Origin: an uncultured Campylobacter sp.
GTDB taxonomy: Bacteria > Campylobacterota > Campylobacteria > Campylobacterales > Campylobacteraceae
Direction of reading: 5' to 3'
NCBI GenBank assembly: GCA_938041615.1
Contig: CALISV010000361.1
Coordinates: 1 to 5,871, forward strand
Length of the DNA: 5,871 bases
Shown here one piece after another: positions 1 through 5,837 of the stretch. The notes beneath the pieces are model-generated. The model saw only the letters and a list, made by a program, of their open reading frames with translations, made no database searches and was not told the origin of the DNA. Each line of letters opens with the position of its first letter. The stretch's first letter is position 1. The position numbers and the translations under genes were made by a program.

Positions 1-156
1 CACCAAATCGCGGCAAAAATAACGGATAAATTTAAATTTATAAAGCCCAAGAAGCGCAACCGGAACAAAGATCAAATTTCCAAGCGTGCAAATGAGTCCA
101 AATAGCGCAAAATTCGCCCCTACGATAAAAATCTTAAACCAGTGACGAGGACTCAT
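1..156 (-). CDS. Partial: probable lysophospholipid acyltransferase, N-terminus (ApeD-like)
   Basis: Only the first 52 codons are present; the gene runs off the left edge of the window with the frame open. The start is the ATG at 156-154, preceded by a G-rich stretch (GGTGGTGGGATT) lying inside the 3' end of the apeC-like gene. The protein begins with a short basic/aromatic segment (SPRHWFK, residues 2-8). A long hydrophobic stretch at about residues 9-39 follows, then a basic/aromatic patch (YKFKFIRYFCR, residues 39-49). This is the look of the membrane-anchoring N-terminus of PlsC-type acyltransferases, but the HX4D motif would lie beyond the window, so the family is not proven. The gene overlaps the chain length factor by 23 bases. 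In known aryl polyene clusters the gene after the chain length factor (apeC) is the acyltransferase apeD, and position is the main reason for the call. Another small integral membrane protein remains possible. Confidence 0.55.
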   Translation of the reverse strand, partial: MSPRHWFKIFIVGANFALFGLICTLGNLIFVPVALLGLYKFKFIRYFCRDLV

Positions 157-814
157 AATCCCACCACCAAGCGGAGTTTTTATCCACGCTTTGCCAGGAG
201 CATTTTTGCTTCGGATCAAAATTTTGCAGGAATTTAACGAGCAAATTTTCATCCGTTTTGCCGTCCGGTTCGCCTTGAGACAGGCTCAAATTTTCGCCCT
301 CGCTAACTAGCAAACAAACCATACAAGAGGGCGCAGACTCGTCAAAATACTCCTGCGAAATGCTCTCGTGATAGGCTAAAATGAGCGCGTTTTTAGCTCC
401 GCTTTTTAGCATCAAATGCGCCTGCAGTAAAGCGTACTCTAGCGGCGCGTATGCCGAAACGGCGGAGATTTCGCTGCGATTTTTAAAATTTATCGCTAGA
501 AGCGAGGAAAGTGCGTTGTGAACCGAGAGCGAAAACGAGGTCGGCGAGATGAGTTCGCCGTGAGCTAGCGTATTTTGCAGCTCAAAACAGCGATTTATCT
601 CGCCCTCATAAGAGCTAAACACGATAGGCATATCAAGCGGCGCGATGTTTTTGGTTAGATCAAAGGCGCATTTTGCTGCGCGACTAAGCCTGCGCCGCTC
701 AAGCGGAGGCACGTGCGAGACGTCAAGCTCCCTCTCGTATGCCGCTAGTCTCGCGTCCTGCGCGCCGTTAAAAACAACTGCGTCAAAAAAATCTAGTTTA
801 AAATTTAGCCTCAT
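134..814 (-). CDS. apeC: Beta-ketoacyl synthase-like chain length factor (ApeC-like)
   Basis: This is a 226-residue protein, about half the length of a ketosynthase. It matches the N-terminal-half ketosynthase homologues (Ketoacyl-synt_2 type) of aryl polyene clusters. Visible signatures are IVFSSYEGEINR (residues 64-75), SPTSFSLSVHNA (90-101) and a KS-like helix ending in KSG (137-139). Aligning that helix with the two full synthases in this window puts Tyr122 where they carry the catalytic Cys; the Cys-His-His region is absent. The C-terminus is Trp-rich (WWW at 216-218). Homologues (ApeC) pair with the ApeO ketosynthase as a catalytically dead partner that helps set polyene length in the cytosol. 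The ATG at 814 follows an AAGAGGGG ribosome site and lies 15 bases after the upstream stop, so the gene is cotranscribed. It overlaps the next gene by 23 bases. The family call is strong; the ApeO partnership is inferred from homologues. Confidence 0.85.
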   Translation of the reverse strand: MRLNFKLDFFDAVVFNGAQDARLAAYERELDVSHVPPLERRRLSRAAKCAFDLTKNIAPLDMPIVFSSYEGEINRCFELQNTLAHGELISPTSFSLSVHNALSSLLAINFKNRSEISAVSAYAPLEYALLQAHLMLKSGAKNALILAYHESISQEYFDESAPSCMVCLLVSEGENLSLSQGEPDGKTDENLLVKFLQNFDPKQKCSWQSVDKNSAWWWDYESSSLV

Positions 815-829
815 TCGCCCCTCTTGCCG

Positions 830-1249
830 TTATTTCGCGATATCGCCTTTTAGCGTTACGCCGGACATCAAAGCGCCCGCACCGCACTGAAACTGAGTTT
901 TGGAGTCAAAAGGCTGTTTTTTGTAGTAGCCGGTTAAATTTACCACCTTCGCGCCGCCCTCTTGCACTGCGCGCTCCTGGAAGGTCTTTATCGCCGACAA
1001 AAATGCCCACTGACACGCCTCTTTGTCGCTTTTGTTAAAGGCGTTGGTTTTTTTGTTTGCCATTAGGCCGCTTTTGATGATGCCGCCTTTCGTACCAGAG
1101 CCGAAGCTTAGCTTGATGTTTGGATTTAGCACCTCTTTTGCCTTCGGCGAGCTTAGCGCCTCCTCGATCGAAAAGCTAAGCACGTCGTCGCGCGCGCTCA
1201 AATTTAGAGCCAAGGCGCAAACACCTGCTAAAACTAATAATTTTTTCAT
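830..1249 (-). CDS. Small secreted protein with conserved Cys pair (copy 2)
   Basis: This is a 139-residue protein with a clear Sec signal peptide (MKK, hydrophobic core at residues 4-17, likely cleavage after Ala19), so it is predicted to be periplasmic. The mature part has a predicted helix SIEEALSSPKAKEVL (27-41), then KLSFG (46-50), a Gly/Lys-rich linker, and a C-terminal region with Cys79 and Cys122. These are the only two cysteines outside the signal, so a disulfide is likely. It is paralogous to the preceding gene: from the first Cys onward the two align without gaps with 20 identities in 60 positions, and the 43-residue Cys spacing is identical. I recall this family as short exported proteins often mislabelled 'excinuclease ATPase subunit'; nothing here resembles UvrA or an ATPase (no Walker motif). 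The start has a strong TAAGGAG site overlapping the previous stop, 9 bases away. Function is unknown; a role in envelope handling of the cluster's product is only a guess from position. Confidence 0.8.
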   Translation of the reverse strand: MKKLLVLAGVCALALNLSARDDVLSFSIEEALSSPKAKEVLNPNIKLSFGSGTKGGIIKSGLMANKKTNAFNKSDKEACQWAFLSAIKTFQERAVQEGGAKVVNLTGYYKKQPFDSKTQFQCGAGALMSGVTLKGDIAK

Positions 1250-1258
1250 TTTTTCTCC

Positions 1259-1711
1259 TTATTTCAAATTTGCTTTCAACGCCACCGCAGTCGCCATATT
1301 TCCGACTACGCATTGAAATTTATCCTTGCTGTCTAGCAGCTTGTCTTTAAAATTTCCTTGTATGTTCACGACGCTGTTTTTGCCCGCGTTTTTAGCCGCC
1401 GTTTGCAGATCAACCAAAACCTTAACGAAAACGTATTCGCAAGATTCCTTGTAGTTATTCTCGCGCGGATCTTTTACTGCGTCGCCGAAACTATCCTCCT
1501 CGACCGCGCGGTATTTGTTGCTACGCCTTTGCGATTTTACCGGCTCTAGCTCTTCGTCCGTCTGCTTAGAAAACTGCAAGCTTATATCTTTTAGTAGATA
1601 TTTCTTTGCAAATTTAGACTCCAGCGCGCTTGCGATATCGTGCTCGTAAAACTCGTCCTTTGCCGCCGAAAAAGAGCAAATCAAAAACAAAACGGCTAAA
1701 ATTCGTTTCAT
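1259..1711 (-). CDS. Small secreted protein with conserved Cys pair (copy 1, divergent)
   Basis: This is a 150-residue protein with a Sec signal peptide (MKR, hydrophobic core at residues 4-15, SAA cleavage site after Ala17), so probably periplasmic. It shares the layout of the following gene: helix DIASALESKFAKKYL (25-39), LQF (45-47), then a C-terminal region with Cys91 and Cys134 and the shared motifs VVN (114-116), DSK (127-129) and FQC (132-134). The middle (about 48-88) is longer and far more charged than in its paralogue (many Glu, Lys and Arg), with little alignable sequence. This suggests an older duplication followed by divergence of one copy. The ATG at 1711 is preceded by GAAGGT at normal spacing and lies 16 bases after the stop of the apeR-like gene, with no terminator between them. 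Function is unknown; I do not recognise a catalytic motif. Confidence 0.78.
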   Translation of the reverse strand: MKRILAVLFLICSFSAAKDEFYEHDIASALESKFAKKYLLKDISLQFSKQTDEELEPVKSQRRSNKYRAVEEDSFGDAVKDPRENNYKESCEYVFVKVLVDLQTAAKNAGKNSVVNIQGNFKDKLLDSKDKFQCVVGNMATAVALKANLK

Positions 1712-1727
1712 ATTTTACCTTCAAATT

Positions 1728-2969
1728 TTAAATTCTTTTAAATATCAGCGATGTATTTACTCCGCCGAAAGCAAAGTTGTTGCTCATCACAAAGTCCGTA
1801 TCTATCGCGGTTTGCTCGGTCAGGTAAAAAAGCGGCGCGCAACTAGGATCGACGCGGGTCAAATTTATCGTCGGGAAAAATCTTTTCTCCCGCATCATCA
1901 TCACGCTAAATATCGCCTCCAAACCGCCGCAAGCCCCCAGCGTATGACCGAGGTAGCTTTTTAGCGAGCTGATAGCGATCTTATCGCCAAAAAGCTCGTT
2001 TGTAGCGATACTCTCGGCGATGTCGCCGTGCTTAGTCGCCGTGGCGTGAGCGTTTACGTAGCCGATCTTTTCGGGCGTTAAATTTGCGTCTTTTAGCGCC
2101 AAAGCCATCGCGCCTTTCATCGTCGCGCTTTGAGGGCGCGTGACGTGCGAGCCGTCGCAGTTTGAGCCAAAGCCTACGACCTCGGCGTAAATTTTAGCCC
2201 CGCGCTTTACGGCGCTCTCTTCGCTCTCTAGCAAAAGTATCCCAGCACCCTCGCCCAGCACTAGCCCGTCGCGCTCCTCGTCAAAAGGAGTCGGCGAAAT
2301 CTCGGGCGAGCCATTTTTCACGCTAGTGGCGTAGAGCATGTCAAACACGTACGCCTCGCTCGGGCACAGCTCCTCTGCGCCGCCTGCTAGCATCATGTCG
2401 ATCTTACCGCTTTTGATACTCTCGTAGGCGTATCCGATCGCATGCGATCCGCTCGTACATGCCGAGGAGGTTGGGATGATGCGCCCTTTTAGCGAGTAAA
2501 AAAGCGCGATATTTGCCGCCGTGGTGTGAGGCATCATCTTGATGTAGGTGTTGGCGTTGCACTCGTTTTCGCCGCGCTCTAGCAGCTTTGCCATCGCTAG
2601 TATCGACTCGGTGCTACCCGTGGACGAGCCGCAGGCGACGCCTAGTCTGCCGTCCTGCACGCTAGGATCGAGGCTCGCGGCGTCTAAATTTTCGCCTCGC
2701 ATGAGCCCCGCGTCTCTTAGCGCCAGTCCCGCCGCCTCGACGCTGTACATCGAGACGGTGCCCAGGCTTCTTAGCTGCTTACGATCCCACGAGCTAGGGC
2801 ACTCATAGTCCTCTATAGGCGCGGCTAGGCGAGTGTTTAGATCGGCGTATCTATCCCACTGAGGCATGTATCTCACGGCGTTTTGACCGAGTTCAAATTT
2901 AGCCCTTATCTCCTCCCAGCTCTTACCAAAGGCGCTCACCATGCCCATACCCGTTATAAAAACTCGCAT
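1728..2969 (-). CDS. apeR: Beta-ketoacyl-ACP synthase (FabF-like, ApeR-like)
   Basis: This is a full-length 413-residue ketosynthase that condenses malonyl-ACP with an acyl chain in the cytosol. The thiolase-fold synthase is complete: VFITGMGMVSAFG at the N-terminus (residues 3-15), nucleophile Cys171 in SACTSG, His308 in NAHATAT, Lys337 and His342 in SLKSYLGHTLGA, and the glycine-rich NNFAFGG near the C-terminus (397-403). Cys-His-His-Lys are therefore all present. I start at the ATG at 2969, which shares its A with the reductase stop (TGATG) and sits 8 bases after GGAGGG. A TTG two codons upstream (2975) is only 2 bases from that site and is unlikely. By position after KS-DH-KR it matches ApeR, the second KS of aryl polyene clusters, reported as working without the chain length factor, perhaps on early or alternative substrates. 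That role is taken from homologues. A primary fatty-acid FabF is less likely given the cluster. Confidence 0.88.
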   Translation of the reverse strand: MRVFITGMGMVSAFGKSWEEIRAKFELGQNAVRYMPQWDRYADLNTRLAAPIEDYECPSSWDRKQLRSLGTVSMYSVEAAGLALRDAGLMRGENLDAASLDPSVQDGRLGVACGSSTGSTESILAMAKLLERGENECNANTYIKMMPHTTAANIALFYSLKGRIIPTSSACTSGSHAIGYAYESIKSGKIDMMLAGGAEELCPSEAYVFDMLYATSVKNGSPEISPTPFDEERDGLVLGEGAGILLLESEESAVKRGAKIYAEVVGFGSNCDGSHVTRPQSATMKGAMALALKDANLTPEKIGYVNAHATATKHGDIAESIATNELFGDKIAISSLKSYLGHTLGACGGLEAIFSVMMMREKRFFPTINLTRVDPSCAPLFYLTEQTAIDTDFVMSNNFAFGGVNTSLIFKRI

Positions 2970-3682
2970 CAGCAAAGCCCTCCGTTTACGCCGATAACCT
3001 GCCTCGTTATGTAGGCTGCGCCCTCGCTTAGTAAAAACTCGACTAAAGGCGCGACCTCGTCCGCCCTGCCCGCTCTTTTAGCAGGTATGGCCTTTAAAAT
3101 CTCCTCGATCGGCAAGCCGCCGTCCGTCATATCAGTCTCGATGAGTCCGGGTGCGATGCAGTTTACGGTGATATTTCGCGAAGCTAGCTCGGCGGCTAGG
3201 GATTTTGCTGCGCCAATGAGGCCTGCTTTGCTTGCTGCGTAGTTGCTCTGTCCGCGGTTGCCGATGACGCCCGAGACCGAGCTCATGACGACGATACGAG
3301 CGGGCTTTTTGGCGCGGATCATAGGCATGAGAGCAGGCTTTAGGACATTATAGAAGCCGTTTAAATTCGTATCAATAACACTAAACCAATCCTCGTCCTC
3401 GATGCCGACGAAGGTGTTATCGCGCGTGATACCGGCGTTTAGTACCACTGCGTAATAAGCGCCGTTAGTCTCTATGTCGGCCTCGATCGCCGCCCGTGCC
3501 GCCTGCGTATCTACGATGTCGAATTTTAATGCGCTCAAATTTAACTCGTTTTGTAAATTTAATAATTGCTCGCTCGCGCTTTTGCCGTGTAGCACGACCT
3601 CGTATCCCGCCGCCGCCAGCCGCCTCGCCACCGCTTCGCCGATGCCGCGACTTGAGCCCGTTATCAGCACTCTTTTACTCAT
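2969..3682 (-). CDS. apeQ: 3-oxoacyl-ACP reductase (FabG-like SDR, ApeQ-like)
   Basis: This is a 237-residue short-chain dehydrogenase/reductase of normal FabG length. It reduces the beta-keto group on acyl-ACP with NADPH after each condensation. Visible are the Rossmann motif TGSSRGIG (residues 8-15), with Arg12 compatible with NADPH use, NAG (82-84), Asn106, catalytic Ser135, and Tyr148 and Lys152 in the YAASK motif. The PG motif (178-179) and a GVNGG C-terminus (231-235) complete the fold. The catalytic tetrad is therefore intact. The ATG at 3682 overlaps the dehydratase end by 8 bases, with an AAAAGGA ribosome site at good spacing, and the stop overlaps the next start by one base. Placed between a hotdog dehydratase and a ketosynthase, it is the ApeQ-like reductase of the cluster rather than the housekeeping FabG, though sequence alone would fit either. 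Confidence 0.9.
   Translation of the reverse strand: MSKRVLITGSSRGIGEAVARRLAAAGYEVVLHGKSASEQLLNLQNELNLSALKFDIVDTQAARAAIEADIETNGAYYAVVLNAGITRDNTFVGIEDEDWFSVIDTNLNGFYNVLKPALMPMIRAKKPARIVVMSSVSGVIGNRGQSNYAASKAGLIGAAKSLAAELASRNITVNCIAPGLIETDMTDGGLPIEEILKAIPAKRAGRADEVAPLVEFLLSEGAAYITRQVIGVNGGLC
2978..2983 (-). promoter_or_regulatory. Ribosome binding site deciding the apeR-like start
   Basis: GGAGGG on the minus strand ends 8 bases before the ATG at 2969 but only 2 bases before the alternative TTG at 2975. This favours the ATG, which overlaps the reductase stop as TGATG, an arrangement typical of translational coupling. Confidence 0.75.
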
Positions 3683-4115
3683 CTAGTATCCTTTTTACGT
3701 ATTCCTCGTCCGGGCTTAGCACGTTTAGCGTCGCGCGCGCTCCAAGCTCGCCGTTTACGTAAAGCTCGCAGTCGTAAACGCCAAAACCGCTTGCGTCTTG
3801 TATCGAGCAGGCGGCCTCGATGACGACTTCGTCTCCGACCTTTAAAAACGGCTTAAATATCTCAAATTTTCTACTGCCCAGCAAAAAGCCTAGCCCAAAT
3901 TTCATACCTTTTAGCTCGCGCATCTTTGAGTCGTAGATACCCAGCGACTGAGCCATCATCTCGACGGTTTTGTGCATGGCGAATTTGCCGTTTGAAAGAA
4001 ATTTATTATCCACTTTTATAAAGCTTTTGGTTTTTATGCGACCCTCTTCAAATTTAAGCACCTCGTCGATAAAAACGATCGCCGTACCGTGCGGGAGATA
4101 ATCTTCTAGGCTCAT
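3675..4115 (-). CDS. apeP: Hotdog-fold 3-hydroxyacyl-ACP dehydratase (ApeP-like)
   Basis: This is a 146-residue single hotdog domain, the usual size for ApeP/FabZ-like dehydratases. It would remove water from 3-hydroxyacyl-ACP to leave the trans double bond that builds the conjugated polyene. The N-terminal YLPHGTAIVFIDEV (residues 6-19) is the family opening, and the central helix VEMMAQSLG (51-59) carries Glu52 where FabZ has its catalytic Glu. The FabZ catalytic His, expected about 14 residues before it in a GHFPG loop, is not there: the stretch reads NKFLSNGKFAMH, with Lys38 near that position. In studied aryl polyene systems ApeP forms a heteromer with ApeI, so it may need that partner; no apeI is in this window. 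The ATG overlaps the ketosynthase stop as ATGA, after a GGGAGGG ribosome site, which suggests translational coupling. The fold is sure; activity on its own is uncertain. Confidence 0.85.
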   Translation of the reverse strand: MSLEDYLPHGTAIVFIDEVLKFEEGRIKTKSFIKVDNKFLSNGKFAMHKTVEMMAQSLGIYDSKMRELKGMKFGLGFLLGSRKFEIFKPFLKVGDEVVIEAACSIQDASGFGVYDCELYVNGELGARATLNVLSPDEEYVKRILDE

Positions 4116-5278
4116 TTTGCCCTCCCAAACACGATCGCTGCATTGTCTCCGCCAAATGCAAACGACAGCGACATGGCCGAATTTACGACCGCTCTTTGGC
4201 CGAATTTTACCAAATTTACCCTCTCTATCTCATCATCGTAAACGCCATCGTAAACATGCGGCGGCAGTGCGGTTTCGCCTCTAGCGCAAAGCATGGCGCA
4301 AAGCGCGCTCTCGATGGCTCCTGCGGCTCCAAGCGTGTGGCCGATTAGAGGCTTGACGGAGCTTGCGGGTACGAGCGGCAAAAGCGAATGCACGATCTTT
4401 GCCTCGATTTTATCGTTTGCCTGCGTGCCTGTGCCGTGTAAATTTATATAATCCACGCTGCTTAAATTTGCCGCCTCAAGCGCCTTTTGCACGCACTTTG
4501 TTTGCATCTGAGCGCTAAAATCGGGCTGCGTCATATGAAACGCGTCGCAGTTTGAGTGCTCGCCCGCGATAATTACGCTTGAGATTTCATCCCTGCTCGC
4601 CACGAAAAAGGCCGCGCCTTCGCCGATATTTATACCGTCGCGGTTTTTAGAAAATGGATTTGTTTCGCGTGCGCTTAGGATGCCTAGGCTATCAAAGCCG
4701 TTTATCGTTAGCGTATTTAGGCTATCCACGCCGCCGCAGATCACGGCGTCGCAGATATCCGACTCCAGCAGCCTTTTTGCCGTTATGATCGCCTTGACGC
4801 CCGAGGTACAGGCCGTCGAGACGGAAAACGCAACCGAGCTAAGCCCGTAAAAATCGGCGATAAATTCGGACGGATTGGCTAGAGAGTTGCGGTTTATGCC
4901 GAATTTTGAAGCATCAAAAAACCCTGTTGCGGCAAAATCCTTAAACGTTTCGTAGTTTTCCTCCACGCCGCTAGTAGTCGTGCCCACGACTATGCCGACG
5001 CGGTTTTTGCCGTATTTTTTGATGGCGTCTCGCACGTCTTTATCTATCTGCAAAAGCGCGCTTAAAACCAGAGCGTTCGTGCGCGTTTGCAAGTGTTTTG
5101 GAGTGTTTTGGCTAAATTTAGCCAGCTGCATGCCGACTTTGCCGAGGATAAAGCTTTTATCAGCCCTAAAGCCTTCGCAAACGCTCAAAAATCTCTTTTC
5201 ACCGCACAAATTTGCAAAATTTTCCTCCGCGTCGGCTCCGGCTGCGCTGATGAGGGCTGGCTTACTAACGTATATCAA
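4112..5278 (-). CDS. apeO: Beta-ketoacyl-ACP synthase (FabB/FabF-like, ApeO-like)
   Basis: This is a 388-residue ketosynthase with a complete active site: Cys157 in STACTSG, His281 in NLHGTGT, Lys309 and His314 in VKPLIGHTLGA, and the C-terminal SFAFGG loop (372-377). It should catalyse the decarboxylative condensation that extends the polyene chain. ApeO homologues do this as a heterodimer with the ApeC chain length factor, which here is encoded about 3.3 kb downstream in the same operon rather than next to it. The start is a TTG at 5278, 9 bases after AAGG and overlapping the lipoprotein gene by 14 bases. The next Met is at residue 50, past the first beta strand, and residues 2-14 fit the usual KS N-terminus, so TTG is well supported. 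It is shorter than the second synthase in the operon (413 aa) and clearly divergent from it, so the two are not a recent duplication. Confidence 0.88.
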   Translation of the reverse strand: MIYVSKPALISAAGADAEENFANLCGEKRFLSVCEGFRADKSFILGKVGMQLAKFSQNTPKHLQTRTNALVLSALLQIDKDVRDAIKKYGKNRVGIVVGTTTSGVEENYETFKDFAATGFFDASKFGINRNSLANPSEFIADFYGLSSVAFSVSTACTSGVKAIITAKRLLESDICDAVICGGVDSLNTLTINGFDSLGILSARETNPFSKNRDGINIGEGAAFFVASRDEISSVIIAGEHSNCDAFHMTQPDFSAQMQTKCVQKALEAANLSSVDYINLHGTGTQANDKIEAKIVHSLLPLVPASSVKPLIGHTLGAAGAIESALCAMLCARGETALPPHVYDGVYDDEIERVNLVKFGQRAVVNSAMSLSFAFGGDNAAIVFGRAK

Positions 5279-5660
5279 GGGCTCTTACCTTAAAATTTTC
5301 GTTATTTACTGCTATGACGGCCTCTTTTTGATTTGATTTTATGGCGCCTAGAATCTTTACAAAAAGCTCGTTGTAGGCGCTATTTGGCGGTAAAAAACCG
5401 ATAGCTTCAAATTCGCCGCTCGGCTTTAAAACCCGCCTAGCCAGCGGAGCACCCATGGAGTTTATCATCGTAAAATAATAGTCCTCTTTTTCGTGCGAAA
5501 TATAGAGTAAATTCGAGCCGCTTTGCGAAGTCACTTCAAATTCGCGTTTATCAAAATTTACGATCTGCGGAACATCAAATTTAGCCTTTGCCGCGCATCC
5601 GCCGAGCACAAATGCCACCGCAAAAATAGATAAAAAATTTAAAACTTTTTTAAATTCCAC
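5265..5660 (-). CDS. Small lipoprotein, possibly DUF3261 family (ApeN-like)
   Basis: This is a 131-residue predicted lipoprotein. A basic start (residues 4-5) and hydrophobic segment (7-19) lead into a LGGC lipobox with lipidated Cys22; Ala23 at +2 carries no inner-membrane retention signal, so outer-membrane placement is likely. The mature part is predicted mostly beta strand, with INSMGAPLARRVL (66-78) and a GFLPPN turn (88-93) followed by a short helix. This resembles the DUF3261 lipoproteins found just before the apeO ketosynthase in aryl polyene clusters, but it is shorter than I expect for them, so the family call is tentative. The start is a GTG at 5660: in-frame sequence upstream reaches a TAA within five codons, and no ATG, GTG or TTG lies between the GTG and the lipobox. 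An AAGG 10 bases upstream is the best ribosome site. It is the first gene of the operon and overlaps the ketosynthase by 14 bases. Confidence 0.75.
   Translation of the reverse strand: MEFKKVLNFLSIFAVAFVLGGCAAKAKFDVPQIVNFDKREFEVTSQSGSNLLYISHEKEDYYFTMINSMGAPLARRVLKPSGEFEAIGFLPPNSAYNELFVKILGAIKSNQKEAVIAVNNENFKVRALDIR
5288..5291 (-). promoter_or_regulatory. Ribosome binding site supporting the TTG start of the apeO-like gene
   Basis: The minus strand reads AAGGTAAGAGCCC and then TTG, giving AAGG a 9-base spacing to the start. It lies inside the 3' end of the lipoprotein gene. It supports the TTG at 5278, since the next in-frame Met would delete the first 49 residues of the ketosynthase fold. 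Confidence 0.6.
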
Positions 5661-5707
5661 CCTTTGGTTGCCTTATTAAATTTTGTTTGTTTTAGAATAA
5701 TGAACAG

Positions 5708-5735
5708 ATTATATCTTTTTAACCTTTAAAAACAA
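5708..5735 (-). promoter_or_regulatory. Predicted sigma70 promoter of the operon
   Basis: On the minus strand TTGTTT (5735-5730) and a perfect TATAAT (5713-5708) are separated by 16 bases. The likely transcription start is near 5701, leaving a leader of about 41 bases before the GTG of the lipoprotein gene. It is the only good promoter-like site I saw between genes; all downstream gene junctions are overlaps or gaps of at most 16 bases. The match is by eye and the surrounding DNA is AT-rich, so chance matches are a concern. Confidence 0.6.
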
Positions 5736-5837
5736 TGCTTGACGCAAAATTTGGCGCACAAGATATGTTTTTAACAAAATTTGCTGATTTTTTGTTTATA
5801 AATTTACCTTACAAAATTTTAGTTAAAAAAGTGGAAA

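Noticed and set aside
1023..1316. Plus-strand open frame with a hydrophobic start
   Set aside because: It is the antisense image of the secreted-protein genes, spanning their junction; the real genes have signal peptides, ribosome sites and paralogy.
830..1711. Label of 'excinuclease ATPase subunit' for the small secreted proteins
   Set aside because: They are exported proteins of 139 and 150 residues without Walker or zinc-finger motifs; the name is an annotation carry-over and not a function.
2548..2808. Plus-strand open frame of 86 codons
   Set aside because: It is a Ser/Pro/Ala-rich shadow of the ketosynthase on the other strand with no independent support.
3496..3762. Two overlapping plus-strand frames over the reductase/dehydratase junction
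   Set aside because: Composition is low-complexity, they are antisense to intact conserved motifs, and they overlap each other in different frames.
4980..5336. Plus-strand open frame of 118 codons
   Set aside because: It lies antisense to the well-supported ketosynthase and lipoprotein genes, shows no family motif, and has no credible ribosome site.
5739..5769. Possible divergent plus-strand promoter (TTGACG followed by GATATG or TATGTT)
   Set aside because: The -10 match is poor or the spacing too long, and the plus-strand sequence to the window end has early stops after every start codon, so no gene is visible to drive.
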